A stretch of DNA of 64,000 nucleotides from Parus major (lineage: Eukaryota > Chordata > Aves > Passeriformes > Paridae), in contig NC_031768.1 in the NCBI RefSeq assembly GCF_001522545.3, positions 87,666,431 through 87,730,430 on the forward strand, written 5' to 3'. A model generated the notes under the pieces. It saw nothing but the letters and a program-made list of their open reading frames with translations. It did not search any database and was not told where the DNA came from. A program made the translations under genes and the position numbers. Shown here in pieces: positions 1-10,751 of this stretch (positions are counted from its first letter, which is position 1; each line of letters begins with the position of its first letter).

Positions 1-440
1 CTGAAACATCGCTCACAGTGCCTGTGTTGCCCAGGGGGAGCTTTCTGGGCCCGGTGCTGTGTGTGGCAAAGACAAGAAGACAAGAATTATTGTCTGAAGG
101 AATGAGGATGGCCACAGACCCTCCATGCCCATACTTGGTTTCCACACATGAGGTGCTCACATGCACTTCTAGTGGGAGCAGGGCTGCGAGGAAGAGACTG
201 CCAGCTCCATATAGTCACATATCACCTCTGATATATCCCCACGTTTCAGCGTGGCCAGGTAGCAGCACAGATACAGATAAGGTCTTCACTCCTTAGTTCA
301 GGCAGACAGCTCAGGGTATGAGCTGTTTTCCGTCCCAGTATTTCACTAGGGTGCTGAAATCAAGACTGCTATGGGCACAGTGGAGCATCCCACTTCCTCA
401 ACACTGAGTAGAAAAAATGACATTCCTTTTTCCTCTCTAG

Positions 441-578
441 ATTTGGCCTAGGCCTCTTCTCATCTCCCCACAAAAACATGAATGTTGCACAAATGAACCT
501 CCCTTTGCTCTACACCAGCAAGGTCAAGAGCGAGGATTATCTTCAGGATCCCAGTTCCCAGTGTGAAAAACTGCCTGG
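441..578 (+). CDS. Candidate internal exon of an unidentified upstream gene
   Basis: A strong acceptor TTTTTCCTCTCTAG precedes 441 and a good donor CTGG|GTAAGA follows 578. The frame starting at 442 is open throughout (45 codons, phase 2 at both ends). It encodes FGLGLFSSPHKN, then a hydrophobic MNLPLLYTSK and an acidic SEDYLQDPSS, ending CEKLPG. The other two frames contain stops. I do not recognise the protein. The gene would lie on the same strand as KPNA1 and end before it. Chance cannot be excluded for a single exon of this size. Confidence 0.35.
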
Positions 579-1386
579 GTAAGAGCTAATTTCCTTGGCC
601 TTCTTTACTCTGCTTTCCTGATTTACCCTTAGACTCCAATTATTGGCTTACAGAACCAGAGGCTGCTCAGTCACAACTTGGAGCTACTTCCCTGGATACC
701 TTCAGCTGGTGTCAGTAACTTGGCCCATAGAAGACCTGCTGCAAGTAGAAACCTCCCAACTTTTGACTTCCTGCTCCTTACTATAGCAGCTGGTTCTGGA
801 ATCACTGTGAATCTTTGTGGAAAGAAAAAAGCTAACAATAAGGAGGAACTCGAGCTTTGTTTTCAAACAGAAGCCAGGGTACTTTTCTTCTTTATGTGAA
901 AATACGAAAAAATTTTGACAAATCTTCCCCTGCCACGTTCCATGCAGTAGGAACTACCATAGGCCCAATAGACTCTCACTTGGCTCTGAGAAAAGACAGA
1001 CATTGGTAGCAAAATAATGTAGACTTTGTTTTATTTTTCCTAGGGTTAAAGAAAACACAGTAGTGTCTGCCTAGACGTGTTTTCTTTTGCAAACCCATGG
1101 TTAAGTGACCTAGACCTGAGGAGAGGTGTGCTGCAGAGGAAGTGGGCTCAGGCTCCAGGGGAGGAGATTCTATGTGAAGAGCTTCCTCTCTCTTTCCTGA
1201 AGGTGTTCCCTTAACTTCGTGTCTTTCACACCTTTACACCCTGGCAGTGGAAGTCATGAACAGCACTGGAGAAGGAAAGGCGTCTGGGAAAGGCAATGCT
1301 TGTGGGTCCCTGCACTAAATACCAGCACTTACATGTGAAAATTTGATGTGCATTAATCGCTCAACACAACTTTGTATCTTTTGCAG

Positions 1387-1460
1387 TTTCTGATGCTGAT
1401 CAATACCTGCTTACACCTCCTAATGAATCAATCCCATTCCCTCTCGGCCCTGCAGAATAA
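1387..1460 (+). CDS. Candidate terminal exon of the same unidentified upstream gene
   Basis: Acceptor TTTGTATCTTTTGCAG precedes 1387. The frame TT|TCT encodes SDADQYLLTPPN, then ESIPFPLGPAE and TAA at 1458-1460. AATAAA signals lie at 1456-1461 and 1572-1577, the latter followed by a GT-rich tract, so a transcript could end near 1595. Direct joining to 441-578 is out of frame with this reading and would give GF-stop instead. So either an exon of 3n+2 length is missed between them, or the true product ends at GF, or one call is wrong. Confidence 0.25.
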
Positions 1461-1571
1461 AGGAACACACCCTTGGTGGTCCCTTTACTCAGAGACAAAC
1501 TTACACTCTCACGTATAAGGCTCAGGTACCTTCACCTTTGCAGGGAAACAGCTCAAGACAGCAATGTAGAA

Positions 1572-1577
1572 AATAAA
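1572..1577 (+). terminator. Candidate poly(A) signal of the upstream gene
   Basis: AATAAA followed by ACGTTGTGACTTTCC. It is meaningful only if the exon candidates at 441-578 and 1387-1460 are real. Confidence 0.25.
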
Positions 1578-4556
1578 ACGTTGTGACTTTCCATTGTAAC
1601 ATCCCTGCTTTGCCTTGGGAAGCACTGGCTTCTGCACAGAGGTGACACCAGGCTGCTGGCCAGGGTGGCCTCAACCACACCAAGCCCTTAAATACATGTG
1701 GTTTAGGGTGGCACCTGTCCTTCTTTAGGCTCTTTAGTTACATCTACTTTTATGAAGCTCAGAGGAGCAGGAGATACAGATAGATTTATTTCACATTGGC
1801 AGCATCCTTGCTGCTCTCATTCTTGTAGCATTTTGCTGCAAATATAATCTCTAAAAATAGTCCCAACCATGACTTGCATAAGGTCAGACAAAGGCTGGGT
1901 ACATTACACTGCAATAAAAACACGACTGTGTGAACAATACTTTCCACTGAAAAAGTAGCTCTTGGGGAGAAATAGTTGATTAAAAAAGCCCCTACATTAG
2001 AGGCATAGGCCTTATTGTTCCCCAAAACACAGAAAGGACTGATGGCAAAGATTCTGGATAGAAGCCTGCTTTTACATTGTTGAATGCTGAAATAAACCCC
2101 ATCCAAATCATGTGTAGAGAAAAAAAATACATGCTTTGTTTATGAAAAGTGACCATCTCACAGCATTCAGATGCAGAATCAGTCTTCCTCATTATTCAAG
2201 CATTTTTTAGTATAGTTTACCTCATCTCTAACTTGTAAATGCTGTTCTTTTCAGACAAAAGATATCTATTCCTCTCTTCTCATTGTCAAATCTGTGAACA
2301 TAGAGGACAGGAAGAAGGGACAGAGAGTTTCTTCCTGATATTTATCAGGGTTTGAATGCTTCCTCTATTCTGACATGCCAGTAATCAGGAACTCTGTATT
2401 TTAATTGTTAATTTAGTTGGCCCTGTGGTTTATTTGATGGTATTATTGCAAGTACACGGACTAAAAACTCAAAACACTCAGCAGAAAGTTTACAGATTTT
2501 GCCTCAGTAGGTTTGATACATAACATCCAGAGGCAGGTGACACACAGATAAGTCAGGAGACAAAATATTTCTCTAAACTCTACGCTTCTTGATTCCCTAC
2601 AACTTGCAAAATGTCTCAAGGTCTGGGTTAGGAAACAAACAAAAAAACAAACCAGAAATGATTACTTCATTCATGTTCAAGCTACTGAGTGAAGAAAGAA
2701 TGCACATTGCAGTCCACAGTCTGTCCACTTTGGTAGATCTTTATTTTTAGACCATTATGACAGCAAATCAAGTAAGGTTTAAAAATATACAGCTGCTATT
2801 TTAACTGCAGCTACGTCTGTGTCTGGAGGGGACCTGTTCAGTTATAATAACTTGCAGTTTATAAACAAATTAAAATTTATTTTCAGGAGGCATATATTTA
2901 ATTAATTTGCAGACAATGAGCCAAAATGATACAAGTGTTTTCTCATTTGGCAGGTGACTGACCATATAACATACTAAGGTCTTACATTGTACCTGAGCTC
3001 TTTGCCCAGAATCAAGGGATACTTCCCAGTTTGAAGAAATATTAAAAAGGGGCACCAGAAACCCAGATAATGACCCTAAAGGGTGCCTCTGAGATGAGAT
3101 TGCAAATGAACATAACACAATCTTTCTAAATTTTAGAACATGGTAACAAGATCCTAAAAAAATCTCATTAAAGTTCACATCCAAATGCAGGAGCCAAGAA
3201 TGCTGAAGTTATATATAATGTTACAACAGAAGGAATGTGAATACTTTTGGTGAAGTATAGGGCAGACAGGCAATGTTCTCTACTTCTTTTAATGCTTGTT
3301 ACCTAGTATAATAATGTTTGTCTCATCTTTATCATACCGAAATCTTGAAGGGAATACAGTTATTAATTTTCTTACAATACAAGAATTTTCATGTCAGTAT
3401 ATTTACTATCTTAGATCTGACTGTCTTCACAATAATTAATTTATCTTTGCAGTAGTAGAGGAGCACTTGAGGTTGAAAAATGATATTTCTTCTGTTTGGC
3501 AGATATAGAATTAAAGTTTAAAAATATGAAAATTTATAGAATTAAATATGGTATTCTATATAAATATGTAAATGCCAAGCAAAAATACCAAGCATGGAGA
3601 TGCCAAGGCTCTTACATTTCACTTGTAGTTGCAGGCCTCCTGCACAAAAACTTTGGCAGAGCCAGCTGTAGAATCACATTTTCTAGGACACCAAGTAAGT
3701 CTTTGTAAATGAATGATTTTCTTTTCCTTTCATGCACTGCATTTCCTCAATCACTACTTGCTTACCAACCTTGTCAAGAAATCGGGCTTGGGTCTTCTTT
3801 TGCTAAATAGATATTTTTATTTCTTAGAGATGAGGACAAAACCACTATGGCATTGGAAACCATACTGTACTGCATTTGTATGTGAACTCCAGGAGCCCAA
3901 GTTTTCTTAAGTCCTCTCCTTAGACACAAAATAAAAAGCAAATCCAAGAATGCCACCACCTGGAATCATGGGGACATCAAAGTAAGTTGAACTCCACACC
4001 TCAAGACCCACAGCAGGGACAGCTACAGCTTGAGTGACCCCCTTGGCACTCAGCACAGTGGGTCACTGCCCTTCATGGCACTCCTGCTCTGCAGTTGCCA
4101 TTTGGACTGACCTTGTACATACAAGTTGCCAGCCAAGCTTTAAATGAAGCAGGCAGTGAGTATGGTATGGCTCAGGGCAGGTGGAAAGGAAGAATTAAAG
4201 GTACAGATGAAACTTTCATCAATAACACTAATAGTGAGGGTAAGCAAGACCTACTTTTGAGGTGACCTTGAACAAGTTCACATGGATTTTACAGGGGCAC
4301 TTTGATTCCAGGGCAATCCTGGTGAACTTCAAATCTTAGTATAAGACATTTGGAGGAGTAAGATTTTCTGTGAAACAAGAATAAGCCCGACAATTGAAGG
4401 ATGAAACAGTGACAATTAGGGAGCTACTGCCTGTATTTCCTACCTGGGGATCATCTGGATGAGGCTGTGGTGTTTCATGGCAATAACCACTATTTCAGAG
4501 TTACTGAACAGGCTGGAATTGCTTTATACTGAAAAAAAATAAATCCACAGTATAGT

Positions 4557-4631
4557 GCATCAGTTGGGCAAGGACTTCAGTCCATGCTCCTTGCCTTTCT
4601 GCATCAGTTGGGCAAGGACTTCAGTCCATGC
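4557..4631. repeat. Short tandem duplication, 44-bp period
   Basis: A 31-base unit beginning GCATCAGTTGGGCAAGG occurs identically at 4557-4587 and 4601-4631. The duplicated unit is longer than the identical core because the 13 bases between are not repeated exactly afterwards. Perfect identity suggests a fairly recent slippage or repair event. Confidence 0.9.
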
Positions 4632-5321
4632 CTTTCTTCTGGAGCATGCCAGTTGCTCAGGTTCTCAGAACAGCACATCAGCTTCTCCTCAGCTCCCTAC
4701 ATCTGACATGCAGGACCATGGAGACCAAGAGAAGCTGCTGCACCATCAGGCCTCCCCCTTGCCTGGAAAACCTATGCTGTACACAGGCAGTAAAGTGGCA
4801 CCAATATTTGCTCATGCAATTTCTGTCTGGTGAAATGCACTAAAGCTGTTACAGGAGGAGCAGGGAGACTCCAGAGTAGCGAGGCACAGGTAACACAGAG
4901 CACTGCTGGTGGGAAACCCACACTGCACTCCCCACTAAAAGACCTGGATCAGCAATGTTTCTTGCTCCTCCCTACCTGGTGCAATGTAGCCATAGCTCAT
5001 CTGAGAGAAACCCACACAAAAAAATGCTGAAATGGTCCCCTGGGCTGGTGGCATTGTGCAGGATAGCTCAGCACCAACATCTCGTGCTGGGCATGTTAGG
5101 GAGTCCTAAGGGAAACAGGCAGATCAGCAGGCTGTGACATGGAGCTGCTCTGCTGCTCCTTGGATATATCAGGGGTCCCTGTGCTGTCCTTGGTAGATAC
5201 AGTCAAGCAAACTTTCACTTTGCATTAGTAACTAGGAAATGGGTTTGGCCTTGGTTTGAGTTCAACAAGTGCTTTAAAATAATAGGTCCATTTTCGTTGC
5301 AGTTTGAGGAAAAAAAAGTGT

Positions 5322-5343
5322 GGGGGAGTGGGGGTGGGGGAGG
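5322..5343 (+). other. G-rich tract, possible G-quadruplex
   Basis: Three runs of five G at 5322-5326, 5330-5334 and 5336-5340, then GG. A four-tract quadruplex would need one run to be shared or a bulge, so it is weaker than the motif at 22095-22117. Confidence 0.5.
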
Positions 5344-8234
5344 TTATGGTCCAAACCATGTTTTTTTCTCTTTGGGCTCAAATTCTATTTTATTCTCTGG
5401 TAACAATCTCATTAACATACTTTTCTGAAAGGTGGCCAGTGTAAAGAATCTCAGAGCTATTGGTTAAGATCTAAGTCATAAAATAAAAATAAAAGAGATA
5501 TAATGAATAAAAATTGCTAAGCAGTCACAGGGCTAAATGGTACAGTAGTACCTTTAACTCTTGTAATTCTTACTTCATCATTCATTCAGTCTAGATTGCC
5601 AACATGAAGTTTGCAGTCTCAATCTACAAAACTAATTTAATTTTATGTATAAGCACTTTCATCATGAGATTGCTCTTGCCTCTCCTCTGACCCTTACCAT
5701 ACCTCCTTGTCTTCTCTGAGTTTTGTGAAAATAACAGAAATTGAATTTTTGATTTATCATCTGATCTCCTGCTGAAGCTCCCATCTTACAATCAGCATCA
5801 TAGTTTTTGAAAATCCTGCATACAGTGCTGAAAACTACAGCTAATTCACTGAATATATTATGGAGGTTTTTTTTTTTTAGAGTAGTATGTCACTGAAGTG
5901 CTCCCAGTTACCAGCTGCCTCTGTTTTAGAGTGTCATTTAAGACATCTCATGATTATTCTATTTCATCTTAATTACTAAGGCTGTTTTGAAGATGTCTTG
6001 ATTTTCATAGCTTGCTACAGCAACCATTACATTGCATTAAGGTTTGTCCAAAAAAGACTCCAACTCTATTTACAAAGCCTTACCTTGATCATAGAGTCCC
6101 CGTGCATGTACCAAACACTTCTCTCCTGGTTGTGCTCAGCTGGACTGAAGTGAGGTGGGTGAGGGAGAACTGCAAGCAAAGGAAGAGAAGAGAACAGAAG
6201 GACACGGAGCAAGCCCAGGCAGAAACATCAAGTAGTTTTGGGATGTTAAAAATAAAACCTGTGCATGTGACCATGTAGCTCAGCTTACAGAGCTGTCTCT
6301 TTCACTGTATTTGTTAACTCTGTCACTCCTGGAGTGATACTTCACAGACAAGTGGAGAGGCAGAACCAACAGTATTTTGTACCCCCTGCATCAGAGAAAA
6401 AGATCAAACCCCTTTCCCAGCCCTCCCTGCTGCTCTCTGATGGAGGTTTACCCTTTACAGCTTAATTCCCCTTGGTGCCCACACCACTTTGTGGTTTCTG
6501 CAGTTGGAATTGTCACCCAGTTCCCATTGTCACTGGATGCAGCACCTGGCACACGCAGCAGTGGTGGTTTTCTGATCTGTCCAGGCGGGGTGGACATAAG
6601 GAAAGGAGAATGGGAATGGTCCAGGCTCGAGCAGCTGGGCAAAGGGACCTGCCCTCCTCCTGGGGACCCCCAGGAGACTCCCAAGCTTCAATCCCTCCAC
6701 TGCACAGTGAAAAGGTCCCACCAGACACGAAGAGTAAGCCTGAGGGTACAGCTCCCAGCATCACCCTTTTTCAGCCAGATCTGGGGAAGCAAAGGAGCAA
6801 AGGGGAGCAGTCATATTGTACTGCAGCCACGGGTCCATTAAAGCATTTCACGGTGACTCCCATGGTGAGCACTTCATATTGATGGTGATTATGGACCGGT
6901 TGTCCATGCCAGGGAGCTTCAGGGGTGCAGATGGGGCAGGTGCTGCTTCTCCCTGGTGGGTGCTCACCCCATCTGGCTACAGACATCCCTTGTGACCCTG
7001 CCGCCGTTTGCTGCTACCTCTCACTGCCTCAGAAACACAGAACAACCCTTTTGGTTGTGGTGCCTTTGAGATCCTAAATCATAATGAACTTGTTACTTTG
7101 TCTTATCTTTCCCTGTCTGCGAGTCCCCAGTGACTCTCACGGCTTGAAACAGCGCAGCCAACTGTTTTCATTTTTAGGGCTGAACAAAATGTCAGTGGGT
7201 GACAACCAAGGCTTGCTGGTGCCAATCGCAATTTAGTAGAGCTAAATATGGTCAGCAGTCTGGCTCCATGGCCTTTTTTAGAAAGGGCTGTATTATCGTG
7301 ATACCATTTTCTGGCATCCCATTGCACTGGGGAAAACAAGAGCCGGGGGTATTATGCCTAAACTGGAATTTAACCCAATCACAGCATGATGGGTGATCTG
7401 TTTATTCTGTCTACTTCCACTCTTCTTCCTCCAGCTCAGGGTCATTCATCAGCCTTTAATGTTGTTGTCATCTTTTCAGGCTGTGTTTAAAAACATGCTG
7501 AGGGTGTGCCTTGCTTTTGCATGAGGAAAAATTCTTCTCAAAATCATGTATTAGTTTAAGAGTAAATTCCCTCCAGCTGAATTAACTCAGATTACAAAAA
7601 CACTGAGGGCATCAGAAGTTCTTGTCAGAAATGAAGCTACCTTCTGTCTTAATTTTACCAGCACCTGATGTCAGCCTGGTCTCAGATCTCTCTGCTTTCA
7701 GACATTTGGAAATCTGGTGGTGCTTTTTGCTGTTTCCATGCCTTGCTCCATGACCACACAGACCCAGACAGCCTAGACCTTCCCTCTCTCTCTCTGGTAT
7801 GCTTAACAGCCTCACCCCACATAAGGCCCCAAGTTTTGCAAATCCTTGCCTGCAGGTGATGACTGTGATCCAAAAAGGTATCATCTGTGGTGGCTGTTAA
7901 GGGCAGGTTATCACAAGAGATGCAGAATGAACAGAGCTCACCATGCCTGAAAATAGGTACTTGGTGGGTAGAAGGGAGCAGAAGAGCACAAAGACAGGAA
8001 ACAGGAACTCATCCTTGGACCTGCATTGCATTATCTCAGCTGCACCTAAAACCAGACTTTTATCAAAACCAGGAGAACCTGAAGATCTCTGCTACCACCT
8101 ATAACTGTGCTAATTTGATTCAGGGTATACCAGGAGTGCCAACCAATACTGTAACCAGACCTCCTGCTGCATTACAGATGTGCTCAGGTAGGGTACAAGA
8201 AACGTGAAATCCCTGAAAGAAAAGCGGAACTGGT

Positions 8235-8280
8235 TTGTTGTTGTTGTGTGGTTTTTTGGTTTGTGTTGTTTTTTGGTGCA
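8235..8280. repeat. T/G-rich low-complexity tract
   Basis: GTTTGTTGTTGTTGTGTGG followed by TTTTTTGGTTTGTGTTG and TTTTTTGGTG; no body of a mobile element recognised next to it. Confidence 0.8.
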
Positions 8281-9854
8281 AATGCTTTGGGAGAAAGCTG
8301 TTGCCTGACTGCTTTCATCTATCTTGTTTCAATTCAATGGGTAGAAATTCTGTGCTTCTATATGAAGCCCTATTGGAATAGGCCAATGTAATATATGTAC
8401 ACAAATATGTTTATCTATTGATGTGGCAAAATTGTCTGAGGTCTGATAGACCAAGAGAGGTGAGGCTGCTGCAGCTCCATGCCCATGTCTAAGTAATAGC
8501 CAGACAGAGTTTGTATTCCCAATAGGCACGTGCACAAAGTCACATATGCACCAGTTAAGCAAATACACATGGACACAGATTACACATGCATCCACACAGA
8601 GCACTCCCACACAGCCTCATCCCACGCCCTGCTCCAGCTGAGCAGGATGGAGGTGCACTAGTGAGCATCTGTGTATATCTGTATTTATAGAAGTATTTAC
8701 ACACATGTATAGTGTCTCCTTCCAGCAGCTGGGCTTGGGCAGTGCCCAGTAGCTGCCCCTCAATCCCAACCTCTCCAGCCCCCAAGTAGCCAAGTCCCTG
8801 TGCTGCTCTGGCCAAGAGTTCCTCACCCAGGGCAAAGTGCAAAAGTTCAGTGAGAAGACCTGACAGGCTGCACTGATCAGGTGCAGGACATGGACAAACC
8901 ATCACAAATTATTGACAGGTGTCTGGCCCTTTTTATTCCTGTAGGCTATATCAGTTTATTTGATTTCATTGTTTAATCAGACGTAGATCAGCCCTGGTTC
9001 CAGTCCTAAACACTCCCTAATGAGTCCTGTGTAATTCCCAAATGTTCTTCCCCTGCATCCCATCCTGCGTCCCACACCCTGAGCACAGTTACACCCCCAA
9101 TCCCAAAGGTGCTCTGGAGCTGAGGCTCCCCTGGGATGGGGCTGGACAGGGTGTTCCTTTCTCTGAGTCCTTAATGTGGGTTCCCACCTGCCATTGTGCC
9201 CCTGTGTCCCTGGAAATGGGCCTTTAGTGGGCTGGTGGATCCTGGGATGGGCCTGGAAGCGGCCTGCCAGGTGCTGCTTGGGCTCCCTCTCCTGCTGGCA
9301 TCACCCTGTGCTCCTCTGTGGGTGTGCAGGCCAGCTTGTGCCACACAATCTAATGTACGTGTCTGTCGCATCACACACCGTGGCTGACCAGCAGCTGTGC
9401 AGGCTTTTCGTGCTGATTCTCCGGCCCGCGGCCGCCGCTGTGTCCGTGGCTGCAGCGGCATCGCCCGTGGCACAGCGAAATGGCTCCTCTGCTTGCCGCA
9501 CCCGCAGTGACGCGGTCTGCGGTGACACCGAGGCCACCACTACGGGACCTGCATTAATTAAAGTGGAAATATCAGCTCGCTGCGCTATCCTGGGCTGTAA
9601 CAGCCCCGGGAGCATCCCTGCCCCTTTCAGCCCTTCCCGGCACGGAGCTCCCTGGCGGTGGCGCTGGCGGGCGGCGCGTTGGGGCCTAACACGGCGTGAC
9701 ATCGGCGGCTGCTGCGCCATCGCCACCACCGCCTCCGTGTCCCTGCACACGACCCCTCCGGCCAGCCGCCGCCGCCCCTTAGGCGGGATAGGGATGCGCG
9801 GCAGCTCCTCCCCGCTCCCCAAACCCTCCCGGGCGCGGCGCCGCCGCCCGTCGC

Positions 9855-9866
9855 ACTACAATTCCC
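9855..9866 (+). promoter_or_regulatory. ZNF143/THAP11 (SBS) motif, forward copy
   Basis: ACTACAATTCCC followed by GGCGTGCC matches the core of the ZNF143 (Staf)/THAP11 composite motif known from housekeeping and bidirectional promoters. It lies about 180 bases upstream of the assumed transcription start. The motif is read directly; binding is inference. Confidence 0.75.
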
Positions 9867-9920
9867 GGCGTGCCCCCTGGAGGGAGAGGAGCTCTCGCGC
9901 AGGGACGCGCGCTGCCTGCC

Positions 9921-9932
9921 GGGAGTCGTAGT
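9921..9932 (-). promoter_or_regulatory. ZNF143/THAP11 (SBS) motif, inverted copy
   Basis: GGGAGTCGTAGT on the plus strand reads ACTACGACTCCC followed by GGCAGGC on the minus strand. This is a second ZNF143/THAP11-type core, oriented opposite to the one at 9855-9866, with 54 bases between the two 12-base cores. Confidence 0.7.
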
Positions 9933-9989
9933 CTTTCCTTCGGGGCCGCGCCGTCCTGAGGAGGGCGCCGCCGCCGCCGGCCGGTCTCG

Positions 9990-9996
9990 CCGGAAG
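9990..9996 (+). promoter_or_regulatory. ETS-family (GABPA-type) site
   Basis: CCGGAAG is the consensus core for GABPA and related ETS factors, common within 100 bases of CpG-island transcription starts. It sits between the ZNF143 pair and the NRF1-like site, which fits a proximal promoter. Confidence 0.5.
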
Positions 9997-10030
9997 GGCT
10001 CTCCCTCCCAGAGGGCGCCGCGGCGCGCCG

Positions 10031-10042
10031 CGCGCGTGCGCA
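10031..10042 (+). promoter_or_regulatory. NRF1-like site
   Basis: CGCGCGTGCGCA fits the NRF1 consensus YGCGCRTGCGCR exactly. NRF1 sites usually lie close to the transcription start of housekeeping genes, which is the reason for placing exon 1 just downstream. Confidence 0.6.
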
Positions 10043-10163
10043 GTGCCGCCACCAGCCAGCGCCGGGCAGGCAGGGAGGGAAGGAGGGAGGCAGGGAGGGA
10101 GCGGCGCTCGCGCGCCTTGGGCCCGAGAGGAGACAGCGCGGGGCCGCGCCGGGCCGGCAGCAG
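10040..10163 (+). other. KPNA1: KPNA1 exon 1, non-coding (5' UTR), start approximate
   Basis: KPNA1 in other vertebrates has a short untranslated first exon in a CpG island. Here the best donor downstream of the promoter motifs is CAG|GTACGG at 10163/10164. The transcription start cannot be read from sequence; I place it just 3' of the NRF1-like site at 10031-10042. The exon would be GC-rich and include a purine-rich G-run tract (10073-10099). An alternative donor further into the island cannot be excluded. Confidence 0.5.
10073..10099 (+). other. KPNA1: Promoter-proximal GGGA repeat, possible G-quadruplex in 5' UTR
   Basis: GGG runs at 10073-10075, 10077-10079, 10085-10087, 10093-10095 and 10097-10099 separated by 1-5 bases, meeting the usual four-run rule. 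If exon 1 is placed correctly this lies in the 5' UTR and could form in DNA or in RNA. Confidence 0.6.
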
Positions 10164-10372
10164 GTACGGGGGCCTGGGGGGAGCTCCGTTACTTCGGCCC
10201 CGGCGGAGCGAGCGTGACGGCAGCCGGGCGGTGCGCGGGGACGCGTCCCCGCGGGAGGAGGGACCGGGCGGGGATCGGCTGCCGGCGGCTCGGGTTGTGT
10301 AGGGGCGGGGGGAGGGGAGGCCCGGGCCGGGGGTGCCGCGCGCGGCGGGAGCTCTCTCGTGAACCCCCGGCC

Positions 10373-10392
10373 CGCGTGCGCGCGCGCGCGCA
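10373..10392. other. Alternating CG tract with Z-DNA potential
   Basis: Twenty bases of strict alternation of pyrimidine and purine, almost all CG, inside the intronic part of the CpG island. Confidence 0.6.
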
Positions 10393-10751
10393 ACAGGCGC
10401 GCGGGGGCCGCGCACGGGTCGGGGCGGGGCCGCCGCGGCGGGAGCGGCGCGCGCGTGGGCCGGGACCCGGTCCCGCACCCGGACCCGCGCCCGGTTCCGC
10501 ACGTCGCGGGGGAACTGGGGAAAGATGGGCCCGTCCTGCCCTGCCCGGGGAGAGGCTCCTCGTGGCTGGAGGGACTCTCGGCTTGTGCCGGTGGCGGGGC
10601 CGCGCGCCGGCTTTGGAAGTCGCCGTGGTTGCTGCGCGGTGTTGGACAACTCCGTGCCGCGGGGACGGGCTGGCCCGGTGCCGCTGCTCCCGCGGCGGGA
10701 CGGGGTGCGAACAGAGGCAGGGCGTCAGCTGGACGAGGGGACATCGTCATA

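Larger units (their letters stand above)
1596..9409. other. Intergenic DNA between the upstream candidate and the KPNA1 promoter
   Basis: No gene recognised on either strand. The base composition shifts from AT-rich to moderately GC-rich patches (about 6400-7000 and 8600-9400). It contains a 44-bp-period tandem duplication (4557-4631), a G-run tract (5322-5343) and T/G-rich low-complexity DNA (8235-8280). The longest frames, for example 6377-6841, have no start context, splice structure or recognisable domain and look accidental. Confidence 0.6.
9410..10740. promoter_or_regulatory. KPNA1: CpG island promoter of KPNA1
   Basis: A sharp rise in G+C and in intact CpG dinucleotides begins at about 9410 and fades by about 10740, in clear contrast to the AT-rich DNA on both sides. 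It covers the predicted exon 1 and the first ~580 bases of intron 1. No TATA box is visible, as expected for a housekeeping promoter. Many long open frames on both strands here are a by-product of the lack of stop codons in GC-rich DNA and are not genes. Confidence 0.85.

Noticed and set aside
441..1460. Naming the upstream exon candidates PARP9 from mammalian synteny
   Set aside because: Position would fit, but the peptides show no PARP or macro-domain feature that I recognise, so no name was given.
6377..6882. Cluster of overlapping frames up to 154 codons in intergenic DNA
   Set aside because: Moderately GC-rich patch, all frames similarly open, no recognisable protein, no supporting splice or poly(A) signals.
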